Positions 44,364 to 52,892 of a DNA stretch of 64,000 bases are shown here, piece by piece. The stretch is taken from the NCBI RefSeq assembly GCF_024385505.1, contig NZ_JANFLT010000001.1, forward strand, positions 620,001-684,000, read 5' to 3'. The position numbers and the translations under genes were made by a program. The first letter of the stretch is position 1. The number at the start of each line of letters is the position of its first letter. This stretch comes from Arthrobacter zhaoxinii. GTDB lineage: Bacteria; Actinomycetota; Actinomycetes; Actinomycetales; Micrococcaceae. Under the pieces are notes generated by a model. That model worked only from the letters and a program-made list of their open reading frames with translations. It was not told the origin of the DNA and ran no database searches.

Positions 44364-45041
44364 ATGGATATCGAGGTACTGCGCCGCGCGCCGTTGTTCG
44401 CCTCTCTGGGAGACGACGTTTTCGCCGCCCTGACCGAAGAGCTCACTGAGGTCGACCTCTCACGCGGTGCCTCCGTCTTCCGCGAGGGCGATCAGGGCGA
44501 CCAGCTCTATTTCATTGTCTCCGGCAAGATCAAGCTGGGCCGCTCCGCCCCGGACGGCCGCGAAAACCTGCTGGCGATCCTCGGTCCGGGTGAACTGTTC
44601 GGCGAGATGGCCCTTTTTGATCCGTCTCCCCGCAACGCCACGGCCACCGCCGTTTCGGAAACCCGCCTTGCCGGCCTGCGGCACGAGAACCTGCGCGCTC
44701 TGATTGAAACCCGTCCCGAGGTTTCCGTCCAGCTGCTGCAGGCCCTGGCCCGCCGGCTTCGCCGCACGAACGAGTCCCTGGCGGACCTCGTGTTCTCCGA
44801 CGTTCCAGGCCGCGTTGCCAAGGCACTGCTGGACCTGGCCGACCGTTTCGGCCGTCCGGCGACCGACGGCATCCTGGTCGCACATGAGCTGACGCAGGAG
44901 GAACTGGCCCAGCTGGTTGGTGCCTCCCGCGAGACGGTGAACAAGGCCCTGGCTGAATTCGTCCAGCGCGGCTGGCTGCGCCTGGAAGCCCGTGCCGTTG
45001 TGATTCTCGACGTCCAGCGGCTGCGCCAGCGTTCCCGCTAA
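44364..45041 (+). CDS. crp: CRP/FNR family transcriptional regulator (Crp/GlxR type)
   Basis: 225 residues. The N-terminal cyclic-nucleotide domain contains GDQLYFIVSGKIKLG and the phosphate-binding cassette GELFGEMALFDPSPRNATA. The C-terminal winged HTH is LTQEELAQLVGASRETVNKALAEF. It is the orthologue-type regulator found in all actinobacteria (Crp in mycobacteria, GlxR in corynebacteria), with a wide cAMP-linked regulon including acetate genes. CAGGAG precedes the ATG. It is divergent from marP across 222 nt and ends at a strong terminator. Confidence 0.93.
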   Translation: MDIEVLRRAPLFASLGDDVFAALTEELTEVDLSRGASVFREGDQGDQLYFIVSGKIKLGRSAPDGRENLLAILGPGELFGEMALFDPSPRNATATAVSETRLAGLRHENLRALIETRPEVSVQLLQALARRLRRTNESLADLVFSDVPGRVAKALLDLADRFGRPATDGILVAHELTQEELAQLVGASRETVNKALAEFVQRGWLRLEARAVVILDVQRLRQRSR

Positions 45042-45056
45042 CGCACGAAATACCTA

Positions 45057-45096
45057 GAAAGGCGGCGCCGGCCCTGCAGGACCGGCTCCGCCTTTC
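45057..45096 (+). terminator. rho-independent terminator after crp
   Basis: A 15-bp stem with one mismatch (GAAAGGCGGCGCCGG with CCGGCTCCGCCTTTC) is followed by TTTG, 15 nt after the crp stop. Confidence 0.8.
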
Positions 45097-45156
45097 TTTG
45101 TATGTTTCTGTATGCTTCCGTGCACAAACGTGCAGAAGGGCCGGAATCGGCACGCA

Positions 45157-46074
45157 CTAGCGTCCGTGCTGCGACGACCCTTCGGCGCCGCTGCCCGTAC
45201 GTACTGCGACGCAGGGCTCGCCGTCGATTTCCACCAATTCGGGCCGGTACACAGCAGCCGGCCGGCGGCTGGAGAGATAGGCGATGCAGCCGCGGGCCGA
45301 AGCCAGCTTTTCCAGTGTCAGTTCGACGGCGGGAACCGCCAGCTCGCCCAGGGTCAGTCCGGAGGTGTCCGGCTGGCCGATTTCGTCGCCCAGCGTCGTG
45401 CTCTCCCGTGCGGCGATGACTTCCGCGGCCGGTTTCCACTCCGCCCAGACTCCCTTGCCCGCCAGCAGCGTGGCGTCCTGACCCAACGGCTGCACCGCTG
45501 CGAAGTAATGGGTATCGAAGCGCCGCAGCGCAAAATCCGCACTGTGCCAGTTGAACAGCGGGCGCAGCAGATCCGTCCTCAGACCGAGGCCGCGCCGTCC
45601 GAGCAGCTCCAGGAAGGAAGCTTCCTGTGTTGCCACCGCGGTCCGTGCAGCCATCCATTCCGGGCCCCGGTTGCCTTCGAGCAGCGTTGATTCATCGGGT
45701 CCCGCGAGCAGGATGCCGGTTTCCTCGAACAGCTCGCGGATTGCCGCGACGACGTGCCGGCGGGCCAGGCGGGCATCACCGGTGCCCAGGGACTTCGCCC
45801 AGGCGGCCGGAGCCGGCCCGTACCAGGTGACCGCGGCGTCGTCGTTCTCCTCGATGCTGCCGCCCGGGAAAGCCACCTTGCCCAGGGGCGATTCGCCCCG
45901 CCGGTAGGAAAGGTAGGTTTCCGTGCCGCGCGGGGAATCCCGCAGCAGGACAACGGAGGACGCCAGCCGCGGTTTGCGGGGCGTCCGCTCGGCACGTTCG
46001 AACCAGCTTTGGGCCGCCACCCGCTGGGAGGGGGCGACCGGAAACAGCCGGACTGTCGAGTTAGGCAAATTCAA
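45157..46074 (-). CDS. NUDIX hydrolase with interrupted Nudix box (NUDT19-like)
   Basis: About 305 residues from a TTG at 46074 that overlaps the ridA stop; GTG 46020 is an alternative start. The Nudix elements are split: FPGGSIEENDD (69-79) and AAIRELFEETGI (110-121) are separated by about 30 residues in place of the canonical 7. Such an insertion is known for NUDT19/NUDT8-type CoA hydrolases. It probably acts on a nucleotide-linked cofactor; the substrate is unknown. It is the third gene of a DUF4177-ridA-nudix transcript. Confidence 0.78.
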   Translation of the reverse strand: MNLPNSTVRLFPVAPSQRVAAQSWFERAERTPRKPRLASSVVLLRDSPRGTETYLSYRRGESPLGKVAFPGGSIEENDDAAVTWYGPAPAAWAKSLGTGDARLARRHVVAAIRELFEETGILLAGPDESTLLEGNRGPEWMAARTAVATQEASFLELLGRRGLGLRTDLLRPLFNWHSADFALRRFDTHYFAAVQPLGQDATLLAGKGVWAEWKPAAEVIAARESTTLGDEIGQPDTSGLTLGELAVPAVELTLEKLASARGCIAYLSSRRPAAVYRPELVEIDGEPCVAVRTGSGAEGSSQHGR

Positions 46075-46543
46075 CGATCATTTCTATTTCAACGGGCGCG
46101 TCCAACGGCAGGACGGCAACGCCGACGGCGGAGCGTGCGTGGCTTCCCGCGTTGCCGAAGATCTTGCCCAGGAGTTCCGAAGCCCCGTTAATGACGCCGG
46201 GCTGGCCGGTAAAGGCGGGGTCGGAGGCGACGTAGCCCACCACCTTCACCACCTTGCTGATGCGGTCAAGGTCACCGATCTGGGCTTTCACGGCGGCCAG
46301 TGCATTAATGGCACAGATTGCTGCGTAGGACGCCGCTTCTTCTGCACCCACCTCTGCACCCACCTTGCCCGTGCCCGGAAGGACCCCGTCCACGAACGGC
46401 AGCTGGCCGGACGTGTGAACGAGGTTTCCGGTGATGACCGCCGGAACATAGACAGCCACCGGAGATGCGACCGCGGGAAGGCTTAGCCCCAGTTCCCGTA
46501 GCCGGATCTCAACGGCCGATACTGCACCGACGGTCCCGGTCAT
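46061..46543 (-). CDS. ridA: RidA family (YjgF/YER057c/UK114) protein
   Basis: 160 residues from the ATG at 46543, which overlaps the DUF4177 stop (ATGA). RidA-fold signatures are VYVPAVITGNLVHTSGQLP near residues 29-47 and IEMIVEFA at the C-terminus. The catalytic Arg of RidA hydrolases is not obvious in this copy (HARSAVGVAVLPLDAPVEIE), so it belongs to one of the broader Rid subfamilies, and enamine deaminase activity is uncertain. The order DUF4177-ridA beside the PBP gene recalls the mycobacterial Rv3678A/Rv3678c arrangement. Confidence 0.83.
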   Translation of the reverse strand: MTGTVGAVSAVEIRLRELGLSLPAVASPVAVYVPAVITGNLVHTSGQLPFVDGVLPGTGKVGAEVGAEEAASYAAICAINALAAVKAQIGDLDRISKVVKVVGYVASDPAFTGQPGVINGASELLGKIFGNAGSHARSAVGVAVLPLDAPVEIEMIVEFA

Positions 46544-46698
46544 GAGCTTTTTTCGCGTTTCATGTAGGCGACGGAACCGGTTCCGTTCGGGGCTGCGGCG
46601 ATCTGCACCAGTTCCCATCCTTCGGCCCCGTGCATATTGAGGACTTGCCCGGGTGTGTGCAGTGGAAGAGGCGTTATGAAGTATTCCCATTTGGTCAT
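46540..46698 (-). CDS. DUF4177-like 52-residue protein
   Basis: Tiny soluble protein starting MTKWEYFITPL and continuing with GWELVQIAAAPNG, the pattern of the DUF4177 family (WEY...GWELV). The start at 46698 is supported by TAGGCT 7 nt upstream and by the family start MxKWEY; an upstream in-frame ATG would cross the divergent PBP promoter. It is co-translated with ridA through a 4-nt overlap. The function is unknown. Confidence 0.8.
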   Translation of the reverse strand: MTKWEYFITPLPLHTPGQVLNMHGAEGWELVQIAAAPNGTGSVAYMKREKSS

Positions 46699-46705
46699 AA
46701 GGGAA

Positions 46706-46726
46706 AGCCTAACGTGCTTGTAGACT
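46706..46726. promoter_or_regulatory. compact back-to-back leaderless promoters of DUF4177-ridA and the PBP gene
   Basis: Minus-strand TAGGCT (46706-46711) and plus-strand TAGACT (46721-46726) are 9 nt apart. Each lies exactly 7 nt from its ATG (46698 and 46734). No ribosome binding sites are present. Confidence 0.55.
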
Positions 46727-46733
46727 GTCTCGC

Positions 46734-49097
46734 ATGGCAGCACGCAACTCACCGTTCTTTGACACGGCGACCACTCTCGGAAAGCTCGTCGCGTTCTTCG
46801 GCATCAGTGCTCTTTGCGGGGTTCTTGCGGCGGGACTTCTGGTCCCGGTGGCCGCAGCGGCCGGCACCGCTGCCTCCGGATCCATCCAGTTCTTCGACCA
46901 GCTTCCATCGGAACTGGAGCGCGGGGCGTTGGCTACGCCCTCAAAAATCCTGGCCAACGACGGTTCACTGATTGCCACGGTGTATGACGAGAACCGCCAG
47001 CCGGTGACTCTCGACCAGGTCTCCCCCCATATGGTGGACGCCATCCTTGCCATCGAGGACGACCGTTACTACGAGCACGGCGGCGTGGACCTGCAGGGCA
47101 TCGTCAGTGCCTTGGTCTCCAACGCGACCAGCGACAACACACGCGGCGCCTCCACCATCACGCAGCAGTACGTGAACAACGTCATCATTGACACCAACCG
47201 GCAGAACGACGAGGAAGTCGTTTTCAGCGGTGACAAGGATTACGGTGACAAGCTGCGGGAAATGAAGCTTGCCATTGCCGTCGAAAAGGAGCTGAGCAAG
47301 GACGAAATCCTTGAGGGCTATTTCAATATCGTCCCCTTTAGCGGCACCACCTACGGCGTGCAGGCTGCCGCACGCTATTTCTACAACGTTGATGCCAAGG
47401 ACCTGAACATCGCCCAGTCCGCACTGCTGGCGGGCGTTGTTAACGGCACCACCTACTTCAGCCCGGAGTTGAACCCGGAACGCTCACTGGAGCGCCGGAA
47501 CCTGGTCCTTCAGCGGATGCTCGAGACCGGACGCATCACCCAGGAAGAGCACGACGCCGCGGTGGTCACCGGGATCGAGCTGCAGGTCACGCCGGTGTCC
47601 AGCAACTGCGTCGGTGCCGCGCAGGCACCCTATTTCTGTGATTACGTCACCCGCCTGGTGCTCAATGACGAGAGCTTCGGCGCCACCGAGGAAGACCGGG
47701 ACAAGCTGCTCAGGCGCGGCGGCCTGACCATCAAGACCACGCTGAACCCTACGTTCCAGCAGGCCGCCCAGACTGCGGTCAACGAGACCGCAAATCCGGA
47801 CACCACGGATGCCGAGATCGGCCACGCGATGGTCAGCCTGGAACCCGGGACCGGCAAGATCCTGACCATGGCCCAGAACACCCGGTACACACCGGAGCTG
47901 GCGGATGGCAACTCGGTCCAGAACTTCAACGTGGATTCGTTCCAGAACGGCGATCCGAACAAACCCCTGAACGGGCTGGGCGGTTTCCAGCCGGGGTCCA
48001 CCTACAAGCCGTTCACGGTCGCGGCCTGGCTGGATGCGGGCAAGACCTTGAACACCACCTTGAACGGTGCCAAACGGACCTACCCGGTAGGCACCCGTTG
48101 GAACGCAAGCTGCTTTGGCGGCGCTTATGTAAGCACCACTGAGTGGACCCCGATCAACTACGGCGACACGAACTACAGGAACACCACCGTTCTGGACGGC
48201 CTGGCCAACTCCCTGAACACCATCACGCTGGCCGAAGCCCGGGAGCTGGACCTGTGCAAGTTCCAGCAAATGGCCTTCGCGGCCGGTGTACACAACGGCA
48301 AGGGCAGTACCGGCGAAGAGGAGATGCTCGAGGTTAATCCGCCGTCGACCTTCGGCGGCGGCGGTGACGCTTCGCCGATGTCCATGGCCACCGGCTTCGC
48401 CACCTTCGCGGCCGACGGCCTCAAGTGCGATCCCATTGCCCTTGAATCCGTCACCGGTGCAGACGGCACCGAGTACGCGGTGCCAGCCCAGTCCTGCGAG
48501 CAGGTTATGCGTAAGGAAGTTGCCCAGGGCGTGAATATGGCCACCCAGCGGGTGATGACCAACGGCTCGGGCATCAACCTGCAGGTCGGGGTTCCGACCG
48601 CCGGTAAGACCGGTACCAATGACACCCGGTCGCAGACCTGGTTTATGGGTTACAGCACCGGAATGGTCACGGCCTCCTGGATCGGCAACTGGAAAGCCAA
48701 CAACACCACCATGTCGGACAAGCTGATCGGCGGACGGATCTACCCGGAGATCGACGGCTCGCTGATTGCCGGCCCGTCCTGGAAGAACTTCATCCAGCGC
48801 ATTGCGGGCCAGTACGAGGCTGCTCCGTTCCCCAACCCGCCGGCCAGCATGGTCGGCGGCAGCACACCTCCCCCGCGCGCCAGCACGCCCGTCCCCCCGC
48901 CGGCTTCCCCGCCGGCCGCTCCGGCCGCGGAACAGAAGCCCCCGGCCGGCGACAACGGCGGTGAAGGCGGCGGCGGCGGCGGCGAAGGTGAAGGCGGCGG
49001 CGAAGGCGGCGGCGAAGGCGGCGGCGAAGGCGGCGGCGAAGGCGGCGGCGGCGAAGGCGGCGGCGGCGAAGGCGGCGGCGAAGGCGGAAACGACTAA
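46734..49097 (+). CDS. class A penicillin-binding protein (PonA2-like) with Gly/Glu-rich tail
   Basis: 787-residue bifunctional peptidoglycan synthase. A membrane anchor spans residues 15-45. The GT51 transglycosylase domain has catalytic Glu108 (AIEDDRYYEHGG) and GASTITQQYVNN. The transpeptidase domain has Ser422-x-x-Lys425 (GSTYKPF), Ser493-Leu-Asn495 and Lys625-Thr-Gly. After a Pro-rich linker the protein ends in ~48 residues of GGGE repeats in place of the PASTA domain of mycobacterial PonA2. The ATG has TAGACT 7 nt upstream (leaderless). It overlaps the phosphoesterase gene by one base (TAATG). Confidence 0.93.
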   Translation: MAARNSPFFDTATTLGKLVAFFGISALCGVLAAGLLVPVAAAAGTAASGSIQFFDQLPSELERGALATPSKILANDGSLIATVYDENRQPVTLDQVSPHMVDAILAIEDDRYYEHGGVDLQGIVSALVSNATSDNTRGASTITQQYVNNVIIDTNRQNDEEVVFSGDKDYGDKLREMKLAIAVEKELSKDEILEGYFNIVPFSGTTYGVQAAARYFYNVDAKDLNIAQSALLAGVVNGTTYFSPELNPERSLERRNLVLQRMLETGRITQEEHDAAVVTGIELQVTPVSSNCVGAAQAPYFCDYVTRLVLNDESFGATEEDRDKLLRRGGLTIKTTLNPTFQQAAQTAVNETANPDTTDAEIGHAMVSLEPGTGKILTMAQNTRYTPELADGNSVQNFNVDSFQNGDPNKPLNGLGGFQPGSTYKPFTVAAWLDAGKTLNTTLNGAKRTYPVGTRWNASCFGGAYVSTTEWTPINYGDTNYRNTTVLDGLANSLNTITLAEARELDLCKFQQMAFAAGVHNGKGSTGEEEMLEVNPPSTFGGGGDASPMSMATGFATFAADGLKCDPIALESVTGADGTEYAVPAQSCEQVMRKEVAQGVNMATQRVMTNGSGINLQVGVPTAGKTGTNDTRSQTWFMGYSTGMVTASWIGNWKANNTTMSDKLIGGRIYPEIDGSLIAGPSWKNFIQRIAGQYEAAPFPNPPASMVGGSTPPPRASTPVPPPASPPAAPAAEQKPPAGDNGGEGGGGGGEGEGGGEGGGEGGGEGGGEGGGGEGGGGEGGGEGGND
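48951..49090 (+). repeat. GGCGAAGGC microsatellite encoding the Gly/Glu tail of the PBP
   Basis: A tandem array of 9- and 12-nt units (GGCGGCGAA variants) is in frame with the PBP and stops just before its stop codon. Such arrays are prone to length change by slippage. Confidence 0.85.
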
Positions 49098-50053
49098 TGG
49101 TTGATTCCCCCCTTGCATCCGCAGGGCGCAAGGCAGCATGGCTGGCCGGCGGCATAGCCGGAACCGGTGCTGCAGCGCTGGCGTACGGCTGCCTGATTGA
49201 ACGGAACCTGTTCGGCGTCCGGGAAGAGACCGTCCGGGTTCTTCCCGCCGGAAGCGCTCCCCTGCGGGTCCTGCACCTGTCTGACATTCACTTTGTCCCC
49301 GGCCAGGACCGGAAGGTCCGCTGGCTCCAGGATCTGGCGGAGCTGGAACCGGACCTCGTGGTGAATACTGGTGACAACCTCAGCCACCCGCAGGCCGTGC
49401 CTGCCGTACTTGAGGCCCTGAAGCCGGTGATGCGCTTCCCCGGCGTCTTCGTTCCGGGCTCCAATGATTACTACGCGCCGGTGCTGAAGAATCCATTCAC
49501 GTATTTCACCGGCCCGTCCAAGCACCGGAGCGAACCGGAAAAGCTGCCCTCGGGTGAACTCTTCGGAGCCTTCGCGGACGCCGGCTGGCAGGATCTGACC
49601 AACACCGCCAGCGTGATGGACCTTTCCGGTCTGCGGCTGAACTTCTCCGGCGTGGATGATCCGCATCTGGGGCTGGACCGGTATCAGGGCTTTGCCGATC
49701 CCTCATCGGAACCGGACACCGCCGGGGCGGACGGCTCCGCACCCGAAGTCAGGATCGGCGTGGCCCATGCTCCCTACCAGCGCGTGCTCAACCAGTTCAC
49801 CGGGGGCGGTGCGGAGATCATTCTCGCCGGGCACACCCACGGTGGCCAGGTCTGCGTGCCGGGCTACGGCGCCCTCGTCAGCAACTGCGACCTGCCCACC
49901 TGGCAGGCCCGGGGGCTGACCTCCTGGGCCCATGCGGGGCGGCGGGTGCCGCTGAACGTTTCCGCCGGCATCGGCACGTCGCGCTACGCTCCGGTGCGTT
50001 TCGCGTGCCGTCCCGAGGCGGTCCTGCTGACGCTGACGGCACGCGACTCCTGA
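49097..50053 (+). CDS. membrane-anchored metallophosphoesterase
   Basis: 318 residues. The N-terminal hydrophobic segment (AAWLAGGIAGTGAAALAYG) acts as an anchor. The calcineurin-like phosphoesterase motifs are LHLSDIHFVPGQ (Asp/His), NTGDNL, PGSNDYY and AGHTHGGQ, giving a dinuclear metal site. The third motif has Asn-Asp (GSND) in place of the usual Gly-Asn-His-Asp. The gene directly follows and overlaps the PBP gene, as Rv3683 follows ponA2 in mycobacteria, suggesting a role in the cell envelope. The substrate is unknown. Confidence 0.87.
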   Translation: MVDSPLASAGRKAAWLAGGIAGTGAAALAYGCLIERNLFGVREETVRVLPAGSAPLRVLHLSDIHFVPGQDRKVRWLQDLAELEPDLVVNTGDNLSHPQAVPAVLEALKPVMRFPGVFVPGSNDYYAPVLKNPFTYFTGPSKHRSEPEKLPSGELFGAFADAGWQDLTNTASVMDLSGLRLNFSGVDDPHLGLDRYQGFADPSSEPDTAGADGSAPEVRIGVAHAPYQRVLNQFTGGGAEIILAGHTHGGQVCVPGYGALVSNCDLPTWQARGLTSWAHAGRRVPLNVSAGIGTSRYAPVRFACRPEAVLLTLTARDS

Positions 50054-50203
50054 CGGAAACCCGAAATACCGGGCGCTGAAATACGCGGCGGAGGGCGCCG
50101 GCGACACGTTCCGGGAGGCCCGTTTCGCGGAATCGGGATTTGTCTAGTATCCTTGTAAAGTTGCTTCGCGAGGTCATCAAACACTTCGACAAAGCAGTGG
50201 TTA

Positions 50204-50281
<78 letters not shown>

Positions 50282-50282
50282 C

Positions 50283-50318
50283 AAGGACCCGGTCAGAGAA
50301 ATCTGACCGGGTCCTTTT
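50283..50318 (+). terminator. terminator of tRNA-Pro
   Basis: A perfect 15-bp stem (AAGGACCCGGTCAGA with TCTGACCGGGTCCTT), loop GAAA, is followed by TT. Confidence 0.85.
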
Positions 50319-50351
50319 GCGTTAAGTAACGGAAGCTGCGCCGGGCGGGGG

Positions 50352-51260
50352 CTAGACGAACTGCTCCCCTGTGAGCCGCTCATAGGCCTCCACATACCGC
50401 TCCCGAGTCCGTTCGACGACGTCGGCGGGCAGCGCGGGCGGCACTGCCCCCGAGTGCCGGTCCCAGCCCGAGGCAGGCGACGTAAGCCAGTCCCGGACGT
50501 ACTGTTTGTCGAAGGACGGCTGCGCCTTGCCGGGCGCATACAGGGCAGTGTCCCAGAAACGGGACGAATCCGGCGTCAGCACCTCGTCCCCCAGCGTGAC
50601 CGCGCCGGTGGCAGGGTCTTTGCCGAACTCCACCTTGGTGTCGGCAAGGATGATGCCGCGGTCCCGTGCAACTGCCTCGGCCCGGGTATAAATCTGCAGA
50701 GTCAGCGAACGCAGCTGTTCAGCCGTTTCTGCTCCGACCGTCTTCTCGGTTGCTTCGTAGGTGATGTTCTCGTCATGTTTCCCCTGCTCCGCCTTGGCCG
50801 AGGGGGTGAAAACGGCCGGTTCAAGCCGCGAGCCGTCCACCAGCCCGTCTGGCAGCGGCAGCCCGCAGACCGTACGGGACACCGCGTACTCGGCCAGGCC
50901 GGAACCGGTGAGGTAGCCGCGGGCAATGCACTCAATCGGAAACATTTCCAGCTTCCGGCAGATCATTGCCCGGCCCGCCACCGCTTCCGGAACGCCCTCC
51001 GCCGCCGAGATCACATGGTTGGGGATCTCCGGCAGCTGGTCGAACCACCAGAGGCTGAGCTGGGTGAGGATCCGGCCCTTGTCCGGGATGGTGCTGGCTA
51101 GAACATGGTCATACGCGCTGATCCGGTCGCTGGCCACCACGAGCACGCGGTCGGCGTCGTTCCCGCCCTCCGGCACGTACAGGTCCCGGACTTTGCCCGA
51201 ATACACGTGCTGCCAGCCGGGCAGCTCCGGAGCGGAGACCGTACCGTCCGTCCGGCTCAT
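50352..51260 (-). CDS. purC: phosphoribosylaminoimidazole-succinocarboxamide synthase
   Basis: 302 residues, the longer actinobacterial/eukaryote-like length. It ligates aspartate to CAIR in purine synthesis. Motifs seen are YSGKVRDLYV near residue 20, VASDRISAYDHVL, and CIARGYLTGSGLAEY; the C-terminal ILADTKVEFG and DEVLTPDSSRFW carry active-site residues. It overlaps purD by 4 nt (ATGA), so purD-purC form one transcript. All motifs are intact. Confidence 0.96.
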   Translation of the reverse strand: MSRTDGTVSAPELPGWQHVYSGKVRDLYVPEGGNDADRVLVVASDRISAYDHVLASTIPDKGRILTQLSLWWFDQLPEIPNHVISAAEGVPEAVAGRAMICRKLEMFPIECIARGYLTGSGLAEYAVSRTVCGLPLPDGLVDGSRLEPAVFTPSAKAEQGKHDENITYEATEKTVGAETAEQLRSLTLQIYTRAEAVARDRGIILADTKVEFGKDPATGAVTLGDEVLTPDSSRFWDTALYAPGKAQPSFDKQYVRDWLTSPASGWDRHSGAVPPALPADVVERTRERYVEAYERLTGEQFV

Positions 51261-52597
51261 GCGGGTTTCCCTTCGCGGACTGCGGCGGTCTCCGGCACCG
51301 GGTTGCCCGCCTGTCCCGCGCTGCCGTCCGGAACCCGCACTTCACCGCGGGCGGCCTTCAGCGCAATATCCGTGCGGTGCTGCGATCCCTCCAACCGGAT
51401 CAGATCGACGCCGGCGTAGGCACGGTCCCTCGCTTCGGCCAGGTCGGAACCGAGAGCGACGACGGAGAGCACCCGCCCGCCGGCGCTGCGCACCTTGTCC
51501 TTCCTGAGCCTGGTCCCGGCGTGCAGCACGTGCACACCCTCCAGCCGTCCGGCTTTCTTCAGCCCCCGCACCCGGTCACCCGTCCGCGGGGTGCCCGGAT
51601 AGTTTTCTGCGGCCACCACCACGGCGACGGCGGGCCGCGGGTCCCATTTGAGCTGTTCCATGGCATCCAGCCCGCCCTTGGCCGCCGCCATCAGCAGGCC
51701 GCCGAGCGGAGTTTTCAGCCGGGCCAGCACCGCCTGCGTTTCCGGATCACCGAAGCGGGCATTGAACTCGATGACCCGCACCCCGCGCGCGGTCAAAGCG
51801 AGCCCGCAGTAGAGCACCCCCACGAAGGGAGTCCCGCGGGAGGCCATTTCATCGATGGTCGGCTGCGCGACCCGGCTCACCACGTCCTCCACCAGACCGG
51901 CGGGCGCCCAGTCCACTGGCGAGTAGGCTCCCATGCCGCCCGTGTTGGGGCCGGCGTCGTCGTTGAAAATCCGTTTGAAGTCCTGGGCCGGAGCCAACGG
52001 CACCACGTGCCGTCCGTCGGAAAGGACGAAGAGCGAGACTTCCGGCCCGTCCAGGAATTCCTCGATCACCACGCTGCCGCCTGCCTCAATGCAGGCCCGC
52101 GCGTGTTCCAGCGCTTCCTCCCGGTCCGAGGTGACCACCACGCCCTTGCCCGCGGCCAGCCCGTCGTCCTTGACCACGTACGGCGTGCCGAAGGTGTCCA
52201 GCGCGTCGGAGGCTTCCTCGACGGTGCCGGCCAGGCGGGCCATCGCCGTAGGGACGTTGGCAGCCGCCATGACCTGCTTGGCAAAGGCTTTGGAAGCTTC
52301 GAGCTGGGCGGCGGCCTTCGACGGTCCGAAGACGGCGAACCCGGCCTCCCGCAGCGTGTCCGCCACACCTGCTGCCAGCGGTGCCTCCGGGCCGATGACC
52401 ACCAGGTCGGATCCGAGGGAGCGGGCCAGATCCGTGACTGCGGAGGGATCGGTGGCATCCACCGGGTGCACCGGGACCATCCGGGCAATACCTGCGTTTC
52501 CGGGGGCCGCGTGGACCTCGCGGACGTAGGGGTCGGCCAGAAGCGCTTGGACAAGGGCATGTTCGCGGCCGCCGGGGCCTACTACTAGAACCTTCAC
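51257..52597 (-). CDS. purD: phosphoribosylamine-glycine ligase
   Basis: 446 residues. An ATP-grasp enzyme forming GAR from phosphoribosylamine and glycine. It begins [18 protein letters not shown], with [15 protein letters not shown] for ATP binding and [15 protein letters not shown] for metal ligands. The start is a GTG at 52597 that overlaps the TGA of a short upstream frame (GTGA). The last ~30 residues extend past the usual end ([18 protein letters not shown]). It is first gene of the purD-purC pair. Confidence 0.95.
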   Translation of the reverse strand: MKVLVVGPGGREHALVQALLADPYVREVHAAPGNAGIARMVPVHPVDATDPSAVTDLARSLGSDLVVIGPEAPLAAGVADTLREAGFAVFGPSKAAAQLEASKAFAKQVMAAANVPTAMARLAGTVEEASDALDTFGTPYVVKDDGLAAGKGVVVTSDREEALEHARACIEAGGSVVIEEFLDGPEVSLFVLSDGRHVVPLAPAQDFKRIFNDDAGPNTGGMGAYSPVDWAPAGLVEDVVSRVAQPTIDEMASRGTPFVGVLYCGLALTARGVRVIEFNARFGDPETQAVLARLKTPLGGLLMAAAKGGLDAMEQLKWDPRPAVAVVVAAENYPGTPRTGDRVRGLKKAGRLEGVHVLHAGTRLRKDKVRSAGGRVLSVVALGSDLAEARDRAYAGVDLIRLEGSQHRTDIALKAARGEVRVPDGSAGQAGNPVPETAAVREGKPA

Positions 52598-52879
52598 AGT
52601 AGATCAGGGTACTTGCTGGGATGGACCTCCTGAAAGCACTCGCCCAACATGACACCGGCGGCCCGTGCCGGGGCCCGGTGCAGGTGTTCCGCCCGGCCTA
52701 CCCTATTTACACTCGTCCGCCGCCGGTATCCCGATGTCCCATTGCAGGTAGCCGGAGCGTGCCGTGATAGTGGAACTGCGGGCGCTGCAGCGGGCAGCGC
52801 AGGCTGCGGAGCAGCGGGGGGCAGCGAGATCGACGGCGGTGCCGGGGCCGTCATCGCCGGTTCGCCCCCCGCTCCCCCT

Positions 52880-52885
52880 TAGACT
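52880..52885 (+). promoter_or_regulatory. putative -10 box of the asparaginase gene (leaderless)
   Basis: TAGACT lies 7 nt before the ATG at 52893. The 295-nt gap to purD (52598-52892) shows no other convincing feature apart from a short frame ending in the purD start. Confidence 0.5.
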
Positions 52886-52892
52886 GAAGAAC

